The position numbers and the translations under genes were made by a program. Below, in pieces: positions 36,791 through 47,819 of a stretch of 64,000 nucleotides of DNA (the first letter of the stretch is position 1; every line of letters begins with the position of its first letter). Below the pieces are notes generated by a model. That model did not search any database, was not told the DNA's origin, and saw only the letters and a program-made list of their open reading frames with translations. The DNA comes from Fasciolopsis buskii (Eukaryota; Platyhelminthes; Trematoda; Plagiorchiida; Fasciolidae): contig LUCM01004957.1 in assembly GCA_008360955.1 (NCBI GenBank), positions 40,787 through 104,786 on the forward strand. Direction: 5' to 3'.

Positions 36791-39231
36791 GTATGGAGCC
36801 CGTGCATGAATGAAGATCTTACGAGTTTATTCAAATACAAAAGGATTTAAATCTTCGATTTCAAATATTGCACATTTTTAACAGGGCAACCAAGTAAAAT
36901 GTTTGAATATTTTTGTCAGCATTTTGCACAGTTTGATATTTGTGTCCTACTTCAAATGTGCTGATAAGAAGCAATCACAATTTGATGAGAAATTTCAAAA
37001 TGTATTCAAGCGCCATTTTCGATATACAGTCTTGATGATAAGATTGGGAGTCAAATCCCATGCGCGGCTTTTGATTCTGTTCGTCTGACGACGGACAGTC
37101 GCTTCAGTGTTTCTTCATAGAGAAGCCTCCAGTTTTTTACTGTCGAACTATTGATTTCCATCTCAAATCTCATAATCGTGGAACAAAATAAACTGGAATA
37201 ACGCAATTCATTACCCTGACCGTGCAATCTCTCCTTCTGGAGTTAGAACAAAAGGAAATAATAGTGATGAAAGTTGAGGTCCCTGAAAAAGTCATCACTG
37301 TCTCTTCGTAGTCTTTCAAATCGACCGAGTGCGACAATTATTTAAGTAAATGTATTTATTGCAGTAATTAATTTGTGTACCTACACACTAATGTGACTAA
37401 TTTCGAATCTTAGTAAATATTTCAAATGTGCAAGCCTATCCATGTGCTTGCGTTTATAACTGCGCCGCACACGTTGGTTTCATTTTTCCGTTAGCAGTTC
37501 ACAACAGGCCAAAAGGTTGAAACTTTCGAACTACCAGAGGTGGATAGGAGAAGAAAAGAAGAGGGAGTACGGTCGGCCACAAACGGCCATGCCGTAAACA
37601 TATTCCTCATGTTTTTATCTGTGCAAAAAGCTGTCAATCATAGCTGTACCCGCCGATGTTCTCTGCCTAGCCTTCCTTGGCCGTCTTCGTCTTTGCCCAC
37701 TGGAGTCGTTCTCCTATCTGTTTTCGACCACCAATCTTTGTGATATTTGTCCATTCTTGTGGAACTATCATTTGTGAAGAATGACCTGATTTTGTATATA
37801 AAGCATACTCGTTACCATACTTATGAGATAGAATATGACAAGACTAGTTCCTCAAGTATTTTTGTTGACATACTTTGACGTCTGCCTAACTGGTCGAGGA
37901 TTTAGTAATACGAGTTGAAATGTTCAGGGGTAGCATATAGAAACAGGCACACGCCGTGGTTACCACATCAAACATCTACCAACCCATTAAGTTTAACCAT
38001 GCTGCCCATGCAGAGGAAAAGAGTACAAATTTAACATCATGAGTTTCCACATCCGTTCAGAAACTGCTACCGTGCGTTGAGAAAATGCCTTCAGAAAATT
38101 TGTCCGTTTGGATTCAAATCGCAATGTACTGCTATTCCGGCTAGCTATCAGTACACCCTGTGGATTAGTTGATATTATGGATTTCCAATAAACTTTCAAT
38201 GCCTCTGAGCATGACCTGACGTACGAATGATGTCTTCCCCACGACGTCGCATACGTACGGCCGTACCGGGCTGTGTGACTTTTTCACAAGCCTCTCACTG
38301 AAAATCGAATTTAATACTGTCCGTAGACATTTCATGCAACTCCCTTATTTTAAGTGCACCGGATAGTGATTCACCATATTCGATACTCGTTTGAGGAAGC
38401 TACCTCGTATACTGGGCTTGTTATATCGATAGACGTTTCGAACGGGCAGTTATGCAGGAAAATCCGTAGTGAGCTCAACTGGTTGACAGGTTACTCAAAT
38501 TGTGAGCATTCTCCGAGTCAAACAAGCAAGAGATCTCTTGTTGGAGTAATAGCCGTGACTGATCACCGTATGACATGCGTAGATTTAGCGAGTCAGGAAT
38601 CAAGTTGAAGCGGGCACGACGGATTGACTTGGTTAGAGATAATGATGCATTTAAACTTCTGCTCAGTGCATTTTGTTTTAGCATGATAGATTTGATAAAT
38701 GTTGAACTGTTCTTAATGAACATAGTCGCACTGTACAATTGCATTGAAGAGTGGTCGAAGGTGTCATTCATGGATCAGGGATTAACTTTGAATTTCAATA
38801 TTTCCCAAGTGTGCCAAAATAATTTTTAACCACTCGTGCATTTGAATTATGAGTTGTGGATGTTGGATGATTCATTGGGAAATTCAGCTTTGGAGTTCAG
38901 CTTGCGAAACGTTCAGTGTAGTGAATCTCATGTACTTAGCATGGGTGCGTGACTAAATACCCTAATTTTAGAATTGTGAAAACCGTTCTGTTTGGCCCCG
39001 CAACTCAGCTGATAGAACACACGTGATACTGAAGCTTGGTCTATGTCCAATTTATACACTTAGGTAAGTTTTACCTGTCAGACAGAATAACATTATTAGC
39101 TTGGCCCATTTCAGAACGGAATGGAATTGTTTGACAACTGAATGGTGTGCGTTTTTTCACTGACTACTTAGTTAAATATCAGAAAATTTTAGTTATCTTG
39201 TTCATTCATTTCAATACCCTACCCAATTCAG
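36791..39231 (+). other. EPS8 intron
   Basis: Phase 2 intron. Both strands are open around 38.48-38.83 kb, but neither reading shows a known domain or phase-compatible splice sites. Confidence 0.55.
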
Positions 39232-39464
39232 GCACGGGAACAGTACTGCGAGGCAGTCCGTAGAACCACTAAGAAAACAAGCCACGATGACCTACGTGTA
39301 TCCTTCGGACCGAACTATCGATATAAAACCCAGCGCCCGAAGCACAACGGTGCAGGAAATCAAACGAAATAATAGTTCCGATTACCACTCACAATCATCG
39401 GAAGAAGTGACACTAACCGCAACGGAACAACCAGAAGAGCCCGACATTGTTGCCAGAGTGATTA
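39232..39464 (+). CDS. EPS8: EPS8 homologue, linker exon
   Basis: Acceptor CCCAATTCAG, donor GTGAGT. 233 bases, phase 2 in and phase 1 out. Reads HGNSTARQSVEPLRKQATMT, YVYPSDRTIDIKPSARSTTV and so on to EEPDIVARVI. It is polar, Ser/Thr-rich and disordered like the EPS8 linker after the PTB domain. Its end (VARVI joined to NGDWL) matches the 'AARIDRDVQILNH' approach to the conserved helix, which supports direct splicing to 46133. Confidence 0.75.
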
Positions 39465-42400
39465 GTGAGTAATTGTTCTGAGAAATTTTCCGCCTTAAAT
39501 CAGCATAGAAAAAGTTAACTGAAAGTTTAGTGAACAAATAGTGAAGCATAGGATGAACCGAATGAGAAAAAATAAAACGCAAATCACATTGGTGCAGTCA
39601 TTGTTTACGGGTCACATGAAGAAACAAAGATGCAGATTTTTCATGACAGTGTGCATCAGTTCTTTTTTCTTGATCATTCACTCAAACTTTATGAATTGTT
39701 TTTGGAATCTTAATGTTTCACGTGAACCGAGTCTTTGAAGAGACAATGTTTTCATCGAGTTTATCAATCATTGATCAAGTGACAGGACATTTTAGCCTGT
39801 AGCCAAATAACGAATCCCGCCACAATGGTCAGCGGTGACGTAAACTAGACTAGTGGGAAACAAAGTAATCTGCTCAGTAGAGTGGAACAAACTGCGACCA
39901 CGGCGGAAAATTCAATTTGGTCCTAAAACAAACACTGGACCAAGGGACAAAATTATGTTAGTGTCCTACATTTTCGAAATTTATTTGGTTCCGAACCATC
40001 CACGGGGAAGATATTTGGTATTCTCATGGCTCACCCACTTTTATGCTCGGTATTTACACAAACTCAAAACAATGACAAACCGTTGGTAGGCTGTGTAATT
40101 GGTTTTCTTTTCCTGTAACCTCTGGACAGCATCGTTCGTCCTCAAACAACCGCATCCTGAGACACCTTATTCATGGTCGTACGTCTAGGATGGCCACAGT
40201 CTGTTGTCAATCCCTCATTCTCGACGATTGCTTCGCCTTTTTGTGCTAGCATGTTGCCAGATAATTTAGTCTGCTCGTTGAACATCGATTTAATCCACTC
40301 ACTTGGTTGAATAACTCGTCAGATCGATAAAAGACGGGGAACTGAAACAAATGCCCAACACGAAAAGAGCCAATTTTATTCGCGAACCCAGGCAGTCTTG
40401 TAAACTCTTCTGATCGTAGCTTGAACCTGAAGGGGCAACAACTGATACCAGAAAGGTTAAATCGCATTTTGCACAGGAACCCCCTAATACCTCAAGATAT
40501 CATTTCTTTAATAAAGTCCCCGCTGACTACTCCGTCAACCGGTAGTACTAATCAGGCCGGGTTCGTGATATTAGCATCGTCAAAAGCCAGATGTCATCTA
40601 CTTGCAACAGGTAAATGATAAATGAAATTTAGTTAACTCAAAACAAGATGAAACCATCCATATTACTAAAGTTGGCAGAGGTAAAGCAACGGTTGTTCTG
40701 ACACGATTAAATTGTGAAATACAAGTTTTTGAGCATTGAACATAAAGAAACCATGCGAAATAATACAAGAATATGAGCACTTGCAACCCATAATAAAGCG
40801 AGCCAGAACACTTGAATATAGATCTAATGTTGCAGGTCCCCTTGTAGTTTGCGTGGACATCGAAAACGAATAGATCAGGATGATTCTTCAAAATAACACA
40901 ATGCAATCTGATGTATACTCCGTTTTAATTTAGAATTAGATGCCATGAGAAACACAAATGTTAGCCACATTTCAGTCACCTAATCATCTCATACAAAACA
41001 ATCGAGGCAAATAAAATCAGTGGCACTTTTGACTTTGGATGCACTGTGTAACCTGTCAAGCCTGAAAACGATCAAGCAGTTGTGAGAGTTGTTGTGACAT
41101 CTTCATGCAGGTTCTCGCATTAAAAACATATCAGCTTTTCTGTATTCGCCGTTTGTAATGGACACTTCATCAGAAGTGCCGTGTGTTTTAACCCACTCCA
41201 GAACTGTAAATAATGAACAAATGTGTCTCTATTTTACCCATTTTGGTTCTAAGCACACCGAACAGAAAGTCTGAAGGTGTTGCTACAGTGTCTTATGTAA
41301 AAAACAGTCAGCATCAGCCTTACACTTTAATGGATCATGTGCTTTGAAAACATTTTATTATGTCCTAGGCACTTGTCTCCAGTAGACTGACGATGCATTC
41401 GTGGTAATCCTATCCAGATACAAAGCATCTTTTCTCTGTCGCCTCAAAGGCTGGTAGAATTTGATCAATCTTACTATGGAGCTAGATGAAAATGATTCAA
41501 CACCAGACTGTAAATAGTCACATGAAAATTACTGGTCTCTGGACCTTTACGAAGGACATCTAAAGGCAATCGTAACATTCAGACATTTATGCGAAATTTC
41601 GTTCGACCGAAATATGACTCGATGAACGATTACACATTTCATCACTAACCTACTGAGTTGACGCATTCTGTGACGCTGACGCAACGGGCTATCCACAAGC
41701 CCGAGGCTTTAACAGTGACCTCGGGGATAGTGATATTTCCTCGCAACGCTTAGGGTGCGAGCCAGTAAAACCAAAAAAAGAACAGACGAAGGCAAACGCA
41801 AGAAGAAAATTGACTGGTTATCTGTCACCGGCATTCCACGCTCGTCAAGAAAAGCTAAGCGTAGGCCTGTTTGCAAATATGGGGCTCACTACTGTTGGTG
41901 TTCATTGAAAAATCAACGTTAAACGTACAATTGTAAAGTTCCGCCATGGAGCAAAGTAACTGATAGATATAAGCAAAATAGAGGGGCTTGCAGATCAACT
42001 ACATGGCATGAATGGACCTTAAATTATTCTGAAAGTGAAGAGCAGCCTTCAGGTTCGGCCATGTGAGCATACGACTAGTGATGCATGGGTGATGCAATCC
42101 AATGTAGACCAATTAGTCATAGCCCAACAGCTACGTGAACATTTTCATAATACCGGTGTATGGTAATAGTTCAAAGTGGAATGCATATTGGTTCAATAAT
42201 ATAGGGAAAAATCTATATCCGTTCCTGAGCCCCAAATTTCAGTTTACCTCTTAAAATGAAATGGAAAAGTAGCAGTTCACCCTAAGCGATTTCAGGTGCC
42301 CTTCTGTCCACTCCAAATGAGTAAAACAAAAAGCCTGATCAGTATAATCACGCTTTGAGTGATTAGTTCAGTTTAAATATTTCACAATGAATCACATTGC

Positions 42401-42989
42401 TAACAGACGGTAATTAGTCTTACGCAGGTAAGTCATCAGTGGTCACCTTCTTCGAGCGCTGAGGATCTCAGTTTCTCTTTTGGTACCAGTTTTGTCTATT
42501 CTGGACGAGGAAGCAGTGTGACGCTTTTACCTTTCCTTCAGCCTTACGTACCGATGCGCTTTAAGTAGTCAGTTCTGCTGCTGTCAGAACATTACTCTTG
42601 AACAGATTTAGAGGCCCAGTTCGTACTTCGTGGGTTTACTTAACGGTCTGATCTTTATTTGGTTGCATTGCTAGTGCTAAGCGATGGCTGCAGTAAGTTG
42701 CTTCATTCGATGATGTTTGTTTTAATCTTTGTATGGTTATTCGTTCCTACTTTCTGCCGGAAGTTAATTTTAACTTACTTTTTGTCAGTACTGAACTCGA
42801 ACCATTTTGGAACTGAGCCTTGTGCACATGAATTAGCTTGGTCGACTGACGTGTCTGGGTTAACCTGATCGATAACTTGGATCAGGTTGAGATAAGCAGA
42901 TTCTGAACTTCATTAAATTTATGTCATCTTCAGTAATTATCTAACAAATTCTGAGAAGTTTCTTGGACAATTTTGACGTTTCCAGTCAT

Positions 42990-43195
42990 TTCTCTATTGA
43001 CCACAGACCTCTACTCAGCTTTGCCTACCGCTTATTTTGTCGAAGAAGGATAGTTGAAGCTCAAGGAAATTGGATCCACCAACGAGAGATATGTGTCTGC
43101 GTAAGCTCAGTAGTGTTTGGTTGTGAGACCCACCTCAGCTTACTTCAGGCAGGTTTGTCCACAGGGTTCAGCAAACGCGAGAATGGTGCGACCGA
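42990..43195 (+). mobile_element. LINE fragment (RT downstream region)
   Basis: The frame reads EICVCVSSVVFGCETHLSLL, resembling the 'VRSVLLYGCETW.L' motif found after the RT core in RTE/CR1 LINEs. Short and isolated. Confidence 0.4.
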
Positions 43196-44098
43196 ATGAT
43201 AGTGGTCCAACAGCAAATTTTTGTCGGGCTATCGACATTTCATTCTTGAGTCATCATGTCGGCCCTCGTGTGTCTTGTTACCAACTGTTTCTTTGAAACA
43301 CTTAATTAAGAAAGAAGTGAATGAACCTGTGCCTAACAAGGAAATACATCATTTCAACACTAATATTCCCGAAGGTAATGTGCTTAAATGTTGGTAAATT
43401 ACTGACGGTCATACTTATCTGCATCATTCGTCATTAAGAGCCACCCCCAGGAGGATCCTATGTTGGACTCGTCCCCATGGGGTTTAACCAAACCTACGCT
43501 GCATAGTCTGCATGACGAAGATTTTAAACCTTTTTCTTATATTGCAGACCGATCATTGTAAACGGTTTTCCAACGACTAACTGGCTGAGAGAACAAAGTA
43601 TCCTAAGTGAATCCAATTTTGAGCTTGCAAAACACCCCAAAAACTTAATCTAGTCTGAATTCGGACTGATAATCGATGATCACTGAGTGCGTGAGTCAGA
43701 ATACCATTCTAAGAAACCCCGTTACCCAGGTTGTACAACTCACGCAACATATATATGCGGTTTAGGTCCCTGTTTGCTCTAACGCAGCCGAAGTTCAAAA
43801 CATTTTCATAGTTGAATCCCATTAGACTAGAAAAATCTGTCAGAATCAAAGCTAGACCTCTACTTTAAGAATTGAGTCATTGGTCCTACTGTGTCAGGAT
43901 TGGCTTCAGCATTGCTGGTTTGTTTTCTGAACTTAGTTAACTAATGGTTTTATGTAGTCGAAGCTCGAACATTGGTTGCCTGTGAGCCACATATAAGTCT
44001 ATCGATACAACCGCTGGATTGTGCGGTCGGCCACTGATGGTAACCGGATTTAAGCCTGTCTTCGGAAATTACTTATACTGATTAGGACCGGATAGTCC

Positions 44099-44404
44099 TT
44101 ATATAAGGAGATGGAAAATCTTTTCACATGTCCAGATATGGCTGTCCAGATCAAAGAGCTTATTCGCTTCATCTAACTTCCTCGAATTACGAAGCTTGGT
44201 CTGCAGATTAGGTAGAAATTCACTAACAATACCAGCTAAGTCGTTGAAACATGCGAGATACGAGCAGCAAGTGGTTGAAATTCCTACGAAATATTTGCAA
44301 CTGGTCTGGATTTCAGTAAAGGCGGCATAAATGAAAGGCCAATCTTCCACGACTTTGTCTGACAGTTGTTGTTGTTGTTGTTGATGAATAAGTGAACAAC
44401 AAGC
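44099..44404 (-). CDS. Antisense exon or small gene, weak I-BAR-like features
   Basis: Open from ATG (44402-44404) to TAA: MACCSLIH, a six-glutamine run coded by (CAA)n, then KVVEDWPFIYAAFTEIQTSC, KYFVGISTTCCSYLACFNDL and AGIVSEFLPNLQTKL. The pattern W-x-F...[FY]LxxFxxLAxI recalls helix 2 of the IMD/I-BAR domain of MTSS1/IRSp53-type proteins ('FLDAFQKVADMA'), but this is a by-eye match. Possible donors inside (GTATTG, GTGAAT) mean it may be a first exon rather than a whole gene. It lies antisense within an EPS8 intron. Confidence 0.4.
   Translation of the reverse strand, partial: ACCSLIHQQQQQQLSDKVVEDWPFIYAAFTEIQTSCKYFVGISTTCCSYLACFNDLAGIVSEFLPNLQTKLRNSRKLDEANKLFDLDSHIWTCEKIFHLLI
44362..44384. 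repeat. (TTG)n trinucleotide run
   Basis: Six to seven TTG units on the plus strand, reading as a polyglutamine run in the minus-strand ORF. Confidence 0.9.
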
Positions 44405-46132
44405 CATTACTTGCCAATTAGATTTATTTGCCCTGGGCCCACGATGTTGATCGCTCGCCTACAAGCATGATAAATACAAAACAATAAATCATTTAATACA
44501 ATGAAAATGAGGAGCCGGAATTTTACCTGGCTTTGCTAAGTTCATTTTCCATGAGCTTCTTTACGTACTTTCCCGAAAATAAACACACCTAACCAAAGTC
44601 TTGAGACCGAAGTGTTTTTCTGGTCCATCCCGATTCATTCTTGACGTTGTCCCGGCAAAATGCTTATTGAAATTATAACAAAACAGAATTGTTGCCTTTG
44701 ATGTCAGTGCTGCAGGTAACAATGTTTTTTTGCAACGAAACTAAAGGGAAAAATTTCACAATTTTTACCAGGATGCAAAATATCGTACACATTGTGAATT
44801 TCTTAGGTTGGATTTTTCTCGAGAACAGTCACCCTTTCATCGGAGACAAATGCAATTCACTCTTTTATTTTCAATCTTTTTATGCTGTCTGGTCGTATGA
44901 AAGGCAGATTTAACCTGCGCAGTTTTGGTGCATAAGTTTTGCCGAAGTAAACCTAAGGAATTACGTTAAAGACTTTGTCAGACTACAACTGATTTGTTGG
45001 TCGTTGGCAGGATTGCTCATGCTCAGTCCTTCCTTGAACATATCGGAGTCTGTTTTGGCGCAGTCAACGGAACCCAGAAAAATGAAATATTCCCAGACAA
45101 ATTGGTTCAGCCAAACCGCTACGAAATTATTTGTTGATTTTTTGCCAGAATTCTAACCGACATTTAGACATAAGTGAGGGTTCTGGGAACTAGGGTTTAC
45201 CGATTTATCGAAATCCGATCATACATTCATTCTTATGCGCACTGTATTGTGTTTGCGACTGCACCGGAGCTTAGTGGTAGGATCATTTGTAACTTAGAAA
45301 TGGAATGTTTATATTAGCTTGTGTTCTTCAACTTCATGCATACGACAGTAATCATGCCGTTGTGACAGCATTTTACTGCAATTTAAAGCTTGGATTTCGT
45401 GAGAAATCCGTTTTATAGATGTCATGGAATAGACAAGAGCTTGTGTAAACGAAAAAGAGTGGGGACTTTGTAGCCTGTATGAATCATTCGAAATATTTCT
45501 TTCACCCCCAAAGACTTTACAAGTAAAACCATCTTAAACAAGCTGGTATCTTTACCGGCATTACCATTAGCCATAGATGAACAAACTGTTTGCCAAGTGA
45601 ATTATTTTTAAAAAAAGAACGTTTCAAGCTATAACATTTTTGCGCCCAACATCGTCTATTCCAAAAGGTGTTGATCTCAAAAAATAAACAAACGAATCCT
45701 TATTATCCACTGCTTATAGTTTGACGTATAATGGATGATGTGTTGTTTGACCTGTTTGCTGAATCGGAAATCACGCACGAAAAAATTAATACCCACTTGT
45801 ATATGTCAGTTCAATCATCCGACTGCCTAATGACCAAGGGAGATGTCAATGACCGTAAAATCATGCCTTGTTCCAAAATGAACTGAGTTATTTAGTTTGA
45901 CTTTTCACTACCCATGGGATTACTTTAACATTTGTCGACTCAGCATAAATGTGTTCACAGATGGGGGTTTCAACCATTAGAAGGATTGGGTTACTGTTCA
46001 TGATCCCATCATTTTTACGCTTCTCTGATAGAAAAAGAATTTAGTCATATTTAGGGATTAAAAAGGATAAGTATTGTTCTCCCACCTCGGTAAGTAACAA
46101 ATTCTCATACTTTCTTCTTCATTTTCTTGAAG

Positions 46133-46303
46133 ATGGTGACTGGTTGAACGCGGAAAACATACTCTTGAACCATTGTTTCGATGACGTGGAAGAAAATATG
46201 GAACGAATTAGGGAAAAAGTACACAAAATAGCCTCCGGTTTGGAAAACCATCCGGTTGAAGATCAAACACAAAAAGAATCGAGCAAGAAGGATAGCATGC
46301 TTG
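46133..46303 (+). CDS. EPS8: EPS8 homologue, LNHxFDD helix exon
   Basis: Acceptor CATTTTCTTGAAG, donor GTAAGT. 171 bases, phase 1 in and phase 1 out. Reads GDWLNAENILLNHCFDDVEE, NMERIREKVHKIASGLENHP, then a Lys/Glu/Ser-rich tail. LLNHCFDDVEENMERI is the hallmark EPS8 segment ('ILNHILDDIEFFITKLQKAAEAF'). This exon alone identifies the family. Confidence 0.9.
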
Positions 46304-46821
46304 GTAAGTCTACATTAGACCTTTCCGGAACTGATTTGTATATCACAATTGCAATTTTTCAAGTGATCTGATGCTGCTGAGGTATTTTGTATCTATTGAG
46401 CACAAATTTTGTCTGAGACTGTGTTAGATTGTTTAGTTGATTGATACTTATGTTGCTGCCACCTAAGTTTGATTGTAGAGCCGCGTACCATGAATTCAAA
46501 TTGATTACAAAAGGATTGCAGATAACCGAGAAGCTTATTCATGCCGAATAACGAACAGTCTTAAATGGTTCTGGTAAAACAGGCCTAGAAAACAGCTTGG
46601 TGATATTAGATCAGTGCCTGGCGGGAATTCACTTGTAGTGAAACTTTTCAGACATGGTCAAAGCCAGTTAAAATCCACTAAATGATTGTCGGTTTAGAAA
46701 ACAACTACTCTGCAATCCGCATAACCATCAAGTTTAATCTTCAAATATCTCGCCTCGGAAACTTAGTATTTTTTCAAGATCCACTGAATGGATGCAATGC
46801 CTGGATCGAATCATCTTACAG

Positions 46822-46883
46822 TGGATGAACAAAGCAAAATGTGCGGAGAAATGGATCACAGAAATGCGATTAGTAATCAAGAA
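46822..46883 (+). CDS. Candidate alternative EPS8 exon A
   Basis: Acceptor ATCATCTTACAG, strong donor GTAAGT. It starts with two bases (phase 1), so it can follow 46303, and ends in phase 0. Reads DEQSKMCGEMDHRNAISNQE. An alternative reading starts with an ATG at about 46789 in the same frame, which would make it the first coding exon of a separate small gene. Confidence 0.4.
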
Positions 46884-46960
46884 GTAAGTGTTTAGAAGTA
46901 ATCTCGTTTAAAGCCATCCAAATATTGAGGCAGTCTAACTGATTTCTTTCGTTTCATGAG

Positions 46961-47154
46961 CAACACGAAATCGATAAGCAAGTTAGAAATCTTAATCAAT
47001 GGATAAAAGAGCCAAGACTGCGCTCACGACAAACTCTGCACCGCCCTAGCCTACAACAAATTATGGACTTTTTTCTGGAATATCAGAGGCCATGTAACCG
47101 TTCGATTGGAGAGACCAGCGTGATATCTACAAGGAACATAGTGTGGATTGGAAG
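46961..47154 (+). CDS. Candidate alternative EPS8 exon B
   Basis: Acceptor TTTCTTTCGTTTCATGAG, strong donor GTAAGC. 194 bases open in phase 0: QHEIDKQVRNLNQWIKEPRL, RSRQTLHRPSLQQIMDFFLE, YQRPCNRSIGETSVISTRNI, VWIG. It ends in phase 2, which does not match the phase 1 entry of the next main exon (47657), so it cannot simply be inserted. No domain recognised. Confidence 0.45.
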
Positions 47155-47314
47155 GTAAGCTCAAAACATTCGGATCCATTGGTGATGTCAATCGGCGAAG
47201 GAATACCACGGAGAAAAATTCCCACTGCCCTTCTTATTCATCCGCGAGATTTAACATTCAGCTGCACTGTTCTCGGGTAATTAGTTACTCTTTGTCAGTC
47301 TTCTCTGATTTTAG

Positions 47315-47339
47315 GCGGCACCTTTTAACTCTTCCTTGA
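47315..47339 (+). CDS. Candidate alternative terminal exon C with stop
   Basis: After a good acceptor (TTCTCTGATTTTAG) one base completes the codon left by exon B, then RHLLTLP and TGA. This closes the A-B-C chain and would produce an EPS8 isoform ending soon after the LNHxFDD helix. No AATAAA was found just downstream. Confidence 0.3.
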
Positions 47340-47656
47340 TGAATGGTGGTTACAAAGCAATGTTGTTTGTTTCTACAATGACACTGCTATCTCACTTTTG
47401 TTGTGATTTTTTTATAAAATGACACATTAATATCCGTAATCAGCCAATCCCTGCCGGCTACGTAACTCGCCTCGACGAAAGAGGCCTCTTTTTGAACATC
47501 GTTGAAACCGAATAGACTCCGGTTACTTCTGTTTCATACACTGGCTTGAAACTGTGCCTGGCTAAGCTTACATTGGCCTGTTATGAGTTCCGTTTCATGA
47601 GCCTTACCCAGATAGTCGCAATTTCATTTCTTCTTACCGATGAACTACTAATTCAG

Positions 47657-47819
47657 GGCAACTCGTGGAACAAACCAACAAAGACGAGGAATTTCGCCAA
47701 GTCGCTGAAGACTTCTTTCAGAAACTGAAATTTTCGCTAATCCTGTTATCACGTTTGTCTGATCACGTGAATGAACCGCAAGCTGCGGTGCTGGTTAATC
47801 AACTCTTTGTTCTTCTCAG
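47657..47819 (+). CDS. EPS8: EPS8 homologue, middle-domain exon 1
   Basis: Acceptor CTACTAATTCAG, donor GTAAGC. Phase 1 in, phase 2 out. Reads QLVEQTNKDEEFRQVAEDFF, QKLKFSLILLSRLSDHVNEP and QAAVLVNQLFVLL. It aligns with '[40 protein letters not shown]' of EPS8. Residues E-F, F-x-K-x-K and the N-x-P/E-P...A..LV..LF pattern are kept. Confidence 0.9.

Larger units (their letters stand above)
39465..46132 (+). other. Large EPS8 intron with LINE scrap and antisense exon
   Basis: 6.7 kb phase 1 intron. Contains a LINE fragment near 43.0-43.2 kb and a minus-strand exon candidate at 44.1-44.4 kb; otherwise nothing recognised. Confidence 0.6.
46304..47656 (+). other. EPS8 interval containing candidate alternative exons
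   Basis: Spliced directly, this is a 1.35 kb phase 1 intron joining GGT-type codon halves correctly. It contains three phase-linked coding segments (46822-46883, 46961-47154, 47315-47339) listed separately. Confidence 0.5.

Noticed and set aside
40452..40610. Extra EPS8 exon (phase 1 to phase 1, 53 codons) between 39464 and 46133
   Set aside because: Phase fits, but the acceptor has a poor pyrimidine tract and insertion would break the VARVI-NGDWL junction that matches EPS8 directly. An alternative exon is not excluded.
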